This document shows positions 50,886 through 63,250 of a stretch of 64,000 bases of DNA, in pieces (the first letter of the stretch is position 1; each line of letters begins with the position of its first letter). This DNA is from FEB-7 sp963698265. GTDB taxonomy: Bacteria; Pseudomonadota; Gammaproteobacteria; Burkholderiales; Usitatibacteraceae. Under the pieces are notes generated by a model. It was not told where the DNA came from. It saw only the letters and a list, made by a program, of their open reading frames with translations, and did not search any database. The position numbers and the translations under genes were made by a program. The stretch lies in the NCBI GenBank assembly GCA_963698265.1, contig CAVOQC010000004.1, positions 868,001-932,000 of the forward strand. The letters run 5' to 3'.

Positions 50886-51181
50886 TGGCGCGCTTCGTCT
50901 TCATCGGCGACGAGGCCGCGGCGGCGGGCTGGAGGCTCTCCGGCGTGCAGGCGCGCGTGCCGGGGCCGGGCGGGGAAGCCGAGGCGCTCGACCGGGCCCG
51001 GGAGGAGGCCGCCCTCGTGCTGGTGTCCGCGGAGGCCGCCGCGCGCATTCCGGATGCGCGGCTGCGCGTGGCCCTGCGGGCGCGCTCGCCCGTCACGGTC
51101 GTCGTGCCGGACCTGCGCGGCGCCGTAGCCCTTCCCGACGTCACCGCGCGCATGAAGCGCCAGCTCGGCATCGAGGCGTGA
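50882..51181 (+). CDS. V-type ATPase subunit F
   Basis: A 99-residue protein with the Rossmann-like fold of subunit F: MARFVFIGDEAAAAGWRLSG then EEAALVLVSAEAAARIP and SPVTVVVPDLRGA. In the complex it sits on the central stalk with subunit D and can regulate ATP hydrolysis. Tandem ATGs at 50882 and 50885 may both serve; the first overlaps the K stop. Confidence 0.85.
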   Translation: MMARFVFIGDEAAAAGWRLSGVQARVPGPGGEAEALDRAREEAALVLVSAEAAARIPDARLRVALRARSPVTVVVPDLRGAVALPDVTARMKRQLGIEA

Positions 51182-51803
51182 TCGCCATGGACGCCTCCCA
51201 CAGCACCGCCGCCCTCCTCGCGCTGATCGAGGAGGATCGCGCACGGCACTGCGCGGAGATCGAGTCGCAGGCCGCGCAAGCGGCGGCGGCGGCGCTTCGC
51301 AAGGCGCGAAGCACCGCGCGCGCGCGCGTCCGGGAGGCGCTGGTGCACGAGCGGCGCCGGCTTCGCGACGGCCTCTCGGCCTGCGAGGCCGCGCTCGCCA
51401 CCGAGACGCGGCTGCACGACCAGCGGCGCTTCCGCGCCCTCCTCGACGAGACGTGGAAGCGCCTTCCCGCCGTGCTCGCCGCGCGCTGGGCCGAGGCGGG
51501 CTCGCGCGAGGCATGGGTCGAGCACATCGTCTCCTGCGCGCGCGAGGTGCTCGCACCCGGCCAGTGGACCTTCGTGCACGGCGCCGGCTGGACGGCGCAG
51601 GAGCGCGACGCCACGGCGTCGCTGCTCATGGAAACAGGCATCTCCGCGCGCTTCGTCGAGGACGCCGCGCGGGGGCCGGGCGTCGAAGTGCGCGCCGATG
51701 GCAATCGCGTCGACGGCACCGCGGCCGGGCTCATGGCCGACGCGGGAGAACTCGGCGCGCGCATCCTCGAGAACCTCGCCGCGACCGGCGAAGGCGGCGG
51801 CCC

Positions 51804-51807
<4 letters not shown>
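51178..51807 (+). CDS. V-type ATPase subunit E-like peripheral stalk protein
   Basis: A 209-residue protein with a long N-terminal helix (AALLALIEEDRARHCAEIES, then AAAALRKARSTARARVREAL) and a C-terminal alpha/beta domain (GVEVRADGNRVDGTAAGLMA, then ELGARILENLA), the layout of subunit E. It would form the peripheral stalk with the first gene's product. GTG 51178 overlaps the subunit F stop; ATG 51187 is an alternative. Confidence 0.82.
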
Positions 51808-54928
<3,121 letters not shown>

Positions 54929-54931
54929 GCC

Positions 54932-55555
54932 ATGGCCGACACCTCCCCCAGCCGCAGCGCCATCCTCGAACTGAGGGACGAGCGCCAATCGATGGTGGAA
55001 GGCCACGCCTTCCTGGACGAGAAATGCCTCGCCATCGCCGCCGAGATCGTGCGCGAACTCGCGCGCCACCAGGCGCTGGAGGCGCCCTTCCTGGAGCGCT
55101 CGCGCGAGGCGGCGCAGGCCCTGCAGGCTGCCGTCTACCGCCACGGGCTCGAGGAACTGGGAACCCTTCCCGCACCCGCGGCGGACGCCGCACCCCTCGC
55201 CCTGGAGCCCGGCACGCTGATGGGCGTGAAGCTCCTGCGCGCGAAGCTCTCCGCGCCGCCGGAAGCGATCGAGCCGCCCCCCTGGGGCTCTCCCGAGGGC
55301 ACGGCCTGCCGGGAGGCGTTCGAGCGCCTGCTCGCGCTCGCTCCGGAGATCGGCGCCGCGGCCGGCAACCTCGAGCGCCTCTCCGAGGAATACCGCCGCT
55401 CGATCCGGCGCGCGCGCGCGCTCGACGACGTGCTGATCCCCGAGGCGGGGCGGGAGCTCGCGGCGATGGAAACGGCCCTGGAGGACCTGGAGCGCGAGGA
55501 CGCGATCGCGATGCGCCTGGGCGCCGGCCGGCGCCGCGCCGAGCGCTCCGGTTGA
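54932..55555 (+). CDS. ntpD: V-type ATPase subunit D (central shaft)
   Basis: A 207-residue protein with the two long helices of the rotary shaft: an N-terminal helix after AILELRDERQSMVEGHAFLD then EKCLAIAAEIVRELARH, and a C-terminal helix (RLSEEYRRSIRRARALDDVL then IPEAGRELAAMETALEDLER). It starts three bases after the subunit B stop, the only non-overlapping junction of the operon. Its stop codon lies inside the next FNR-like dyad. Confidence 0.9.
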   Translation: MADTSPSRSAILELRDERQSMVEGHAFLDEKCLAIAAEIVRELARHQALEAPFLERSREAAQALQAAVYRHGLEELGTLPAPAADAAPLALEPGTLMGVKLLRAKLSAPPEAIEPPPWGSPEGTACREAFERLLALAPEIGAAAGNLERLSEEYRRSIRRARALDDVLIPEAGRELAAMETALEDLEREDAIAMRLGAGRRRAERSG

Positions 55556-55592
55556 TCTGGGTCAAATGCGACCCGGCGGCGCGACCTAGTCT
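55552..55592 (+). promoter_or_regulatory. Second FNR/CRP-like dyad and -10 element, downstream of the V-ATPase operon
   Basis: TTGAT-CTGG-GTCAA (55552-55565) is one base from the FNR consensus TTGAT-N4-ATCAA. Exactly 21 bases downstream lies TAGTCT (55587-55592). The dyad-to-hexamer distance is the same as in the promoter before the operon. Transcription would begin near 55599 and meet a strong terminator about 95 nt later. No protein gene is read from it. Confidence 0.55.
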
Positions 55593-55598
55593 GGACGC

Positions 55599-55695
55599 AG
55601 TCGCGCACCGCGCGAAAAGGGCTTCCCCGCCGTTCCCCCAGGTACGGCGAATTTCGCCGGCAGCACCTTCGGGTGTTCGCCGGTTACTTTTTTTT
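55599..55695 (+). ncRNA. Candidate small RNA, two stem-loops
   Basis: Proposed from a promoter-like element (55552-55592) and an intrinsic terminator at 55657-55695 with no convincing coding frame between. The roughly 97-nt RNA would have stem-loop 1 at 55628-55649 (CGCCGT/ACGGCG with the C-rich loop TCCCCCAGGT) followed by the terminator stem-loop. A C-rich loop of this kind can pair with Shine-Dalgarno-like GGGG sequences in target mRNAs; no target is proposed. It could instead be a 3'-UTR fragment of the V-ATPase message. The 5' end is estimated. Confidence 0.5.
55657..55695 (+). terminator. Rho-independent terminator after the V-ATPase operon / candidate sRNA
   Basis: CCGGC-A-GCACC, TTCG, GGTGT-TC-GCCGG gives a two-part stem with a small internal loop and a UUCG tetraloop. 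It is followed after four bases by eight Ts (55688-55695). This is the strongest intrinsic terminator seen in the window. Confidence 0.85.
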
Positions 55696-55729
55696 GGGGC
55701 CCGCGCCGTCCTGCGCGAGCCCCCTCCCG

Positions 55730-56596
55730 CTAGCGTTTGACCAGCTCCACGCGGCGGTTCTTGCCCCGCCCTTCCTCGCTGCGGTTGTCGGCGACGGGAC
55801 GCTCCTGGCCGAAGCCGGCGGCGCTGAGGCGCCCGGCCTCGACGCCCCCGGCCACGATGGCGGCCATCACGCTCTGCGCGCGGCGCTGGGAAAGCGTCTT
55901 GTTGGCCGCGGCCTGGCCGACGTTGTCGGTGTGCCCCTCGATCGCGATCTTCAGCGCCGGCGCCGACTTGAGCGCGGCGGCGATCTCGCGCACCGTGGCC
56001 TGGCCGTCGGCCTTCAGGTCCCACTTGCCGGTGTCGAAGTTGATGTAGAGCGCGATGAAGCCGTTCTTGTCCAGCTCCTCGAGCAGCTTGTTCGCGGTCA
56101 CCACCTGCTTCAGCGCGGCCACCTCGACGATGGAGAGCTTGTAGCTCTGCGTGGGCGCGCTGTAGATCTCGGGGTCGACTCGCACCCACACCTCCTTGCC
56201 GCCGGTCGTCACCCTGAGCGTCGTCTCGCCGCCGTCGCCATCCCTCGGCAGGCGCTCGTAGACCACTTCCCCGCCGATGGACTTGACCGCGTTCTGGTAG
56301 TTGCGGATCACCTGCAGCGGGCTCGGCTGCGTGTCGGCCTTGTCGTGGAAGTAGCGGATGACGGTCGCGTCGCCCTCGATGGGCTTCCTCTGCGCCTCGT
56401 TGCCGCGCCCGCCCACGGCGAACTCGACCGCGTTGTAGTTCTTCTCGTACTCGGCGATGTGGGAGTTCGGGTAGCGCGTGAGCAGCGGGTGGTCCTTCGA
56501 CTTCGGCGCATCCCGCGCGGCGAGCGCCGTTGCCGCACCTGCGACGAGCGCCATGGCGAGCGCAAACGACTGGAACGATCTACCCGGAAACCTCAT
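55730..56596 (-). CDS. OmpA-family outer-membrane/periplasmic protein
   Basis: A 288-residue protein with signal peptide (FALAMALVAGAATALAARDA), an N-terminal domain of unknown type (about 30-165), and a C-terminal OmpA peptidoglycan-binding domain: IALYINFDTGKWDLKADGQA, IEGHTDNVGQAAANKTLSQR and EGRGKNRRVELV. The Asp and Arg that contact diaminopimelate are present. GGGGAGAGG precedes the ATG. It lies downstream of hypX on the same strand by 104 bp, so it may be read through from the hyp operon, but its role is probably cell-wall anchoring. Confidence 0.85.
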   Translation of the reverse strand: MRFPGRSFQSFALAMALVAGAATALAARDAPKSKDHPLLTRYPNSHIAEYEKNYNAVEFAVGGRGNEAQRKPIEGDATVIRYFHDKADTQPSPLQVIRNYQNAVKSIGGEVVYERLPRDGDGGETTLRVTTGGKEVWVRVDPEIYSAPTQSYKLSIVEVAALKQVVTANKLLEELDKNGFIALYINFDTGKWDLKADGQATVREIAAALKSAPALKIAIEGHTDNVGQAAANKTLSQRRAQSVMAAIVAGGVEAGRLSAAGFGQERPVADNRSEEGRGKNRRVELVKR

Positions 56597-56700
56597 GGCC
56601 TCTCCCCTGGTTGTGCCGCGATGGAGCGAAGCCTATCCCAAGCCCTGCCGCAGTCCAAGTCGCGGCCCCGGGGGGCCCGGCTGTGTCGCCTGCGCGCCGC

Positions 56701-58452
56701 TCAGGCCGCGGCTGGTGCCGGAGGCGCGCGGTGCCGCGCGAGGTAGTGCGGCGTCCTCGCCTTCGGGAGCTTGTAGACGAAGTGATAGCGCGCCACGTGG
56801 TAGCTGGGATCGAAGCCGTAGAAGTTCAGCTTCATGCGCGCGAGTTCCTCCTCCCGGTAGCGCTCCAGGGGCTTGGCCGACTCGTCCAGGAGCCGCTGGC
56901 GGCGCTTGGCGAAGAGCATGTCGCCCAGGCGCGGATCCTGCGCCATCGCCTGCGCGCGCTTGATCGCCGCCTGCAGGAAGGACTGCGCGTCGTGGGCGAA
57001 GCGCGCATCGGCGAGCCCCAGGGCGAGCGCTTCCTGGGAGCCCATGGGCAGGCGCCGCCCGGTGATCTCGCGGGCCCGCTCCTCGCCCACGCGCCGGGGA
57101 AGGAGGTAGGTCCAGTATTCCGATCCGAAGAGGTTGCCCATGCCCCGGTAGTGGGGATTCAACACCACGCCGCGGTTGAGCCACACGCGGTCGGCGGCGA
57201 GTGCCAGGAAGACGCCGCCCGCTCCCGCGTTGCCCGCCAGCGCCGACACCGTCAGGCGATCGGTCGTGGTGACGATCTCGCGGGCCACGTCGTCGATGGC
57301 GTTGATGTTCTCCCACGACGCGTCGGCGGGCCGGCCGGTGGCCTCGATCGCATTCAAATGGATGCCGTTCGACCAGAAATCGGGCCCGCCCGCGAGCACC
57401 AGCACCTTCGACGGCCGGGTCTTCGCGAATCGGATCGCTTCCAGCAGCCGCACGCACTGCGCGGTGGACATCGCGCCGTTGTGGAACGCGAAGTGCAGCA
57501 CGCCCACTTCCCCGTGCTCCTCGTAGCGGATCTCGCGCCAGGTGGGGCCCGCGTCGGGGGCATCGAGGGCGATCCGGGCTTCCGGCACGCCCGCGAGCGC
57601 CTCTCCCAGCACCTGCGTGGCCGGCAGCTTCAAGGTCGGCTCGTCTCCCCGGGGCATCGCCTTCAGGTGCGTGATCCACACGGCGCCGTCGACCGTCCTG
57701 CGCAGGATCGCCCCGTCGCGCGTGGCTATCACCGCCCCCCGGAAACTGGGGGCGTTCCCCATTTTTCCGGAAAATTGGGGAGCGTCCCCATTTCCGTCGT
57801 GGGCGCCGAAGAGGAGGACTTCGCGGCAGAGGATGGTGTCGCGCAAGCCGGGAAAGCCGTCGGCCGCGTGGATCTTCGCGAGCACGGTGCGCGTGTCGTC
57901 GCTTGCCCAGTCGATAACCCGGTCGGCCTGCAGCATGAGCTGGCGTGCCCTGCCGCGCACGTCCTCGCCCAGTTCCGCGAGCGTCATCGGCGCATCGCCC
58001 CGGGCGAAGCGCGCCACCGCCTCGAGCACGGCCTGCGCCGCGCCTTCGGACACCTCGCGCCGGTAGAGGCTCGACTTGGGTGCGGCGCGCATGCGAAAGC
58101 AGCGCGAAGCCCAGACGGGCCCGGCATCCATTTCCGCCTCCGCCTGCAGCACGGTGACTCCCCAGTCGTCCTCGCCCTCGAGAATCGCCCAGTCGAGGGC
58201 CGACGGGCCGCGGTCGCCGGGAATGCCGGGGTGGACCACGAAGCACGGCACCCGCGAGAAGATCGACGCCGGGATGGCCCGCTTGAGGAAAGGCGCGATG
58301 ACCAGGTCGGGGGCGGCGAGCGCCACGGCCTCGGCGGTGACCGCGTCGTTCACGTCGAGCTCGATGGACACCTCGTGGCCGAGGGCGGCGAGTTCGACGA
58401 AGAGCCGCTGCGCGAGGCCGTTGAAGGCGTGGGTGAGGAAGAGGATTTTCAC
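56701..58452 (-). CDS. hypX: HypX, CO-ligand-producing hydrogenase maturation enzyme, with in-frame repeat insertion
   Basis: HypX makes the CO ligand of the [NiFe] site from a formyl group via formyl-CoA, allowing maturation in air. The N-terminal formyltransferase-like domain has VPCFVVHPGIPGDRGPSALD and VTVLQAEAEMDAGPVWAS; the C-terminal crotonase-like domain has VLAGGPDFWSNGIHLNAIEA and SALAGNAGAGGVFLALAADR. Between them, about 20 residues (GNGDAPQFSGKMGNAPSFRG) are encoded by a family A repeat (57736-57796) that keeps the frame open. The start is GTG 58452, ten bases after the hypE stop. Confidence 0.93.
   Translation of the reverse strand: MKILFLTHAFNGLAQRLFVELAALGHEVSIELDVNDAVTAEAVALAAPDLVIAPFLKRAIPASIFSRVPCFVVHPGIPGDRGPSALDWAILEGEDDWGVTVLQAEAEMDAGPVWASRCFRMRAAPKSSLYRREVSEGAAQAVLEAVARFARGDAPMTLAELGEDVRGRARQLMLQADRVIDWASDDTRTVLAKIHAADGFPGLRDTILCREVLLFGAHDGNGDAPQFSGKMGNAPSFRGAVIATRDGAILRRTVDGAVWITHLKAMPRGDEPTLKLPATQVLGEALAGVPEARIALDAPDAGPTWREIRYEEHGEVGVLHFAFHNGAMSTAQCVRLLEAIRFAKTRPSKVLVLAGGPDFWSNGIHLNAIEATGRPADASWENINAIDDVAREIVTTTDRLTVSALAGNAGAGGVFLALAADRVWLNRGVVLNPHYRGMGNLFGSEYWTYLLPRRVGEERAREITGRRLPMGSQEALALGLADARFAHDAQSFLQAAIKRAQAMAQDPRLGDMLFAKRRQRLLDESAKPLERYREEELARMKLNFYGFDPSYHVARYHFVYKLPKARTPHYLARHRAPPAPAAA
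57736..57796. repeat. REP-like repeat, family A, inside hypX
   Basis: Two units face each other: GGAAACTGGGGGCGTTCCCC and GGGGAGCGTCCCCATTTCCG, joined by ATTTTTCCGGAAAATT, itself a near-perfect palindrome. The arrangement is the same as the doublet upstream of lepA. It is read as protein in the minus-strand hypX frame without a stop. Confidence 0.85.
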
Positions 58453-58462
58453 CCGCGCGCGC

Positions 58463-59508
58463 TCAGCAGATGCGCGGGAGCTGCTCGCCCGCGAGCCAGT
58501 CCACCATGCGGCTGCCGCCGAACCCGGTGCGCATCTGCACGAAATGGTGCGTGTCCGCCACCACCTCGCCCACCTGCGCGGCGTCGCCGCCCAGCGGATG
58601 GGCGCGCATCGCCGCGAGCAGCCGCGCCGCGTCGCCGGGGGAGCAGATCGCGACCAACTTTCCCTCGTTGGCCACGTAGAGCGGGTCGAGGCCGAGGAGC
58701 TCGCAGGCCGCGGCGACCTCGGGGCGCACGGGAATCGCGGACTCCTCCAGGCGCATGCCGCAGCCCGACTGCCGCGCGATTTCGTTCAACGTCGTCGCGA
58801 GCCCGCCGCGGGTGGGGTCGCGCAGGCAGTGGATCGACGGCACCGCCTCGACCATGGCCGCCACCAACCCGTGCAGAGCGGCGGTGTCGGAGCGAATGGT
58901 CGTCTCGAAGCTCAGGTTCTCCCTGAGCGACATGATGGCCACGCCGTGATCGCCCAGGGTGCCCGAGACGAGGATCGCGTCGCCCGGGCGCGCGCGGTCG
59001 CCGGAGATCTCGATGCCCTCGGCCACCACGCCCACGCCCGTGGTGTTGATGAAGACGCCGTCGCCCTTGCCCTTCTCCACGACCTTCGTGTCGCCCGTGA
59101 CCACCGCCACGCCCGCCTCGGCCGCGGCCTTCGCCATGGAGTCGACGATGCGCTTCAGGTCCGCGAGCGGAAATCCTTCCTCGAGGATGAAGCCGGCGGT
59201 GAGGTAGAGCGGCTTCGCACCCGCCATGGCGACGTCGTTCACGGTGCCGTGCACCGAGAGGCAGCCGATGTCGCCGCCGGGAAAGAAGAGCGGCGAGACC
59301 ACGTGGCTGTCGGTGGCCACCACGAGCCGGCCCACGGGCATCGGCAGCCGCGCCTGGTCGTTCAGCTGGCGCAGCCACGGGTTGTCGAACGCCGCGACGA
59401 AGAGTTCGTCGACCAGCTGCGCCATGGCCCGGCCGCCGCTGCCGTGGCTCATGTCCACGAGCCCGCGCTTCACGTCGAGCGGGCGCACGTAGTCGCTGCG
59501 CACCACGC

Positions 59509-59512
<4 letters not shown>
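58463..59512 (-). CDS. hypE: HypE, carbamoyl dehydratase of cyanide-ligand synthesis
   Basis: HypE dehydrates the carbamoyl group received from HypF to a thiocyanate on its C-terminal cysteine and passes CN to the HypC-HypD iron site. The 349-residue protein ends in PRIC, the essential terminal cysteine. The PurM-like ATP-binding segments include DMSHGSGGRAMAQLVDELFV, ATDSHVVSPLFFPGGDIGCL and LRDPTRGGLATTLNEIARQS. GTG 59512 overlaps the hypD stop; in-frame GTGs at 59506 and 59503 are possible alternatives. Confidence 0.95.
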
Positions 59513-60662
<1,150 letters not shown>

Positions 60663-60666
<4 letters not shown>

Positions 60667-60893
60667 GCGGCGGCGTCCGCTTGCGCGAGGCCGGCGAAGA
60701 GCTCGAGGGTGCGCGCCGCCTCCTCGGGATCGAGCTTCTGCAGGGCATAGCCCACGTGGACGATCACGTAGTCGCCGGGCCAGACGTCGTCGACCAGGGC
60801 GAGCGAGATTTCCTTGCGCACCCCTGCAAGGTCGATCACCGCCTGGTCGCCGTCGCGCAGCTCCACGACCTTCGCGGGAATGGCTAGGCACAT
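60663..60893 (-). CDS. hypC: HypC/HupF-family hydrogenase maturation chaperone
   Basis: A 76-residue protein with the invariant N-terminal MCLAIPAKVVEL; Cys2 (after methionine removal) binds the iron carried with HypD and later contacts the hydrogenase large subunit precursor. The OB-fold pattern (VRKEISLALVDDVWPGDYVI) is typical. AGGAGA lies upstream of ATG 60893. Confidence 0.95.
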
Positions 60894-60923
60894 CGCGTTC
60901 TCCTGGTTCGTATCCGTTGCATG

Positions 60924-63239
60924 TCAGCCGAGCGCCTGGAGGGCCACCCACGCCTGCCCGAGCGCGATGCCACCGTCGTTGGCAGGGGCCTCGCGGGCCT
61001 CGAGCACGGTGAGGCCCCCGACGGCGAACGCGTGCCGCAGGCCGTTCGAAAGGATCGCGTTCACGAAGCAGCCGCCGCCGAGCGCCACGGTGGCGAGCTT
61101 CTCGCGGGAGGCCGCCTGGAGCACCCATTCCGCGATCGCCTCGACGAGCGTGGCGTGGAAGAGCGCGGCGCCGAACGCCGCGTCCGGCGTGTCCGCGAGG
61201 CGCGCGGCGAGCGGGAGCAGGTCGAGCGTGCCGTCTTCGCCGATGCGCCAGAGCGCCCGGTCGGCTTTCACCGGGCCGTGCGCGGTGGCCAGCGCCTCGA
61301 GCTGCATGGCGGCCTGGCCCTCGTAGGCGGCGAGCTCGCGCACGCCCAGCAGCCCCGACGCCGCGTCGAACCAGCGCCCGGCCGAGGTGGTCGGCGGCGA
61401 ATGGGTGCTACGCGCGAGCATCTCGGCCACGATCGCCGCGCCGTCCCGGGGAAAGCGCGTGGCGATCTCCGCGCCGCGGCCCAGCGCGTGCAGCGCCGCG
61501 GCCGCCATGCGCCACGGCTCCCGCGCCGCGCGGTCGCCGCCCGGGAGCCTCAGTTCGCTCAAGTGGCCCAGCCGGGAGAATCTCGCGCCGTCGACGCGCA
61601 GCAGCTCCCCGCCCCAGGCCGCGCCGTCGTCTCCCAGCCCCACGCCGTCGAGGGCGAGGCCGATCACGGGGCCGCCCTCGCCCTGCTCCGCACAGACCGC
61701 CGCGATGTGGGCGTGGTGGTGCTGGACCGCGATGGCGGGGATGCCGTTGCGGGCCGCGAAGCGCGCGGCGAAACGGCTCGACCAGAAGTCGGGATGCAGG
61801 TCGTGGGCGCAGGCCTGCGGGCGTACCTCGAGGATCGCGAGCAGGTGCGCCACCGCCTCTTCCATCGCCTTGCAGGTGGGGCCGTTGTCCAGGTCGCCGA
61901 TGTGCGGGGACAGGAACGCCTCGTCGCCGCGCGTGACGCACACGGTGTTCTTGAGCCACGCGCCGGTGGCGAGCACCGGGGGACCCGATCGCGGCAGCCG
62001 GATGGCGCGCGGGGTGTAGCCGCGGGCTCGGCGCACCATCACCGTCCCTCCCGATGTCGCGCGCACGAGGCTGTCGTCGCAGCGCACGGCGATGTCGCGG
62101 TCGTGCACCAGGTAGGCGTCCGCCATGCCCGCGAGGCGGCGCACCGCCTCCTCGTTTCCGGTCACCAGCGGCTCGCCGCCCGGGTTTGCGCTCGTCATCA
62201 CGAGAAGCGGCTCCTGCGGCCCCGCGAGCCAGTCCGTGCCCGACCCGGCGCGGCTCGCCTCGAGGAAGAGCAGCCACTGCAGCGGCGTGGATGGCAGCAT
62301 GGCGCCGAGCGTGGAAACACCCGGGGCCACGCCGACGAGGGCCTCGTCGCAGCCCGGCCGCTTGTCGAGCAGCACGATGGGCCGCTCGCGCGATTCCAGG
62401 AGCGCCCGCGACGCGCCGTCCACCAGCGCGAACGGCGCGAAGGAAGCCGCGGTGGCCGCCATCACGGCGAAGGGCTTCTCGTCGCGGTGCTTGGAGGCCC
62501 GCAGCCGCGCCACGGCGCGGATGTTGCGCGCGTCGCAGGCGAAATGGAACCCGCCCAGCCCCTTCACGGCGACCACCTTCCCGTCGCGGATCATCGCCAT
62601 GGCGCGGGCGACCGGATCGGCGCCGGGCAGGAGCATGCCGTTCTCCCCGAGGCAGGCCACCGCCGGGCCGCACACCGGGCAGGCGTTGGGCTGCGCATGG
62701 AAGCGGCGGTCGGCGGGGTCGCGGTACTCGGCCTCGCATTCCGGGCACAGCGCGAACGGGGCCATAGTCGTGCGCGGGCGATCGTAGGGAATGCCGCGGG
62801 TGATGGTGAAGCGCGGGCCGCAGTGGGTACAGTTGATGAAGGGGTAGCGGAACCTCCGGTTGGCGGGGTCGAGCAGTTCCGCGAGGCATTCGGGACAGGT
62901 GGCCGCATCCGGCGTGACCGGGGTCGCGGCCGTGCCGCCGCGGCTTTTCGCTATGGCGAAGCCGCTGCCGGCTTCCGGCGCGCAGGCTTCCCAATCCACC
63001 GAATCGACCCTTGCGAGCGGCGGCGCGTCGCTCGCCACGCGCGCGCGGAAGCGCGCGAGCTCCGCGGGATCGCCCTGCACTTCCACGAGCACGCCCTCGG
63101 CGTCGTTCAGCACCCAGCCGTCGAGACCCAGCTCGCCCGCGAGCCGCCAGACGAAGGGGCGGAATCCCACGCCCTGCACGGTGCCGCGCACGCGCACGCG
63201 CATGCGCTCGGTCACCGGTGCGAGAAGGGCTGCGTTCAC
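60924..63239 (-). CDS. hypF: HypF, carbamoyltransferase
   Basis: HypF makes the thiocarboxamide on HypE from carbamoyl phosphate. Domains in order over 771 residues: acylphosphatase (RGTVQGVGFRPFVWRLAGEL), two zinc-finger regions (CPECLAELLDP, CTHCGPRF, CPECEAEYRDP, CPVCG), YrdC-like (VVAVKGLGGFHFACDARNIR) and Kae1-like (AVQHHHAHIAAVCAEQGEGG, then ALGGGCFVNAILSNGL). GTG 63239 was chosen because GAGGGA sits upstream and the protein keeps a short lead before the acylphosphatase; ATG at MRVRVRG is an alternative. It starts 11 bases after the hypB stop. Confidence 0.96.
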   Translation of the reverse strand: MNAALLAPVTERMRVRVRGTVQGVGFRPFVWRLAGELGLDGWVLNDAEGVLVEVQGDPAELARFRARVASDAPPLARVDSVDWEACAPEAGSGFAIAKSRGGTAATPVTPDAATCPECLAELLDPANRRFRYPFINCTHCGPRFTITRGIPYDRPRTTMAPFALCPECEAEYRDPADRRFHAQPNACPVCGPAVACLGENGMLLPGADPVARAMAMIRDGKVVAVKGLGGFHFACDARNIRAVARLRASKHRDEKPFAVMAATAASFAPFALVDGASRALLESRERPIVLLDKRPGCDEALVGVAPGVSTLGAMLPSTPLQWLLFLEASRAGSGTDWLAGPQEPLLVMTSANPGGEPLVTGNEEAVRRLAGMADAYLVHDRDIAVRCDDSLVRATSGGTVMVRRARGYTPRAIRLPRSGPPVLATGAWLKNTVCVTRGDEAFLSPHIGDLDNGPTCKAMEEAVAHLLAILEVRPQACAHDLHPDFWSSRFAARFAARNGIPAIAVQHHHAHIAAVCAEQGEGGPVIGLALDGVGLGDDGAAWGGELLRVDGARFSRLGHLSELRLPGGDRAAREPWRMAAAALHALGRGAEIATRFPRDGAAIVAEMLARSTHSPPTTSAGRWFDAASGLLGVRELAAYEGQAAMQLEALATAHGPVKADRALWRIGEDGTLDLLPLAARLADTPDAAFGAALFHATLVEAIAEWVLQAASREKLATVALGGGCFVNAILSNGLRHAFAVGGLTVLEAREAPANDGGIALGQAWVALQALG

Positions 63240-63250
63240 GGTTTCGTCCC

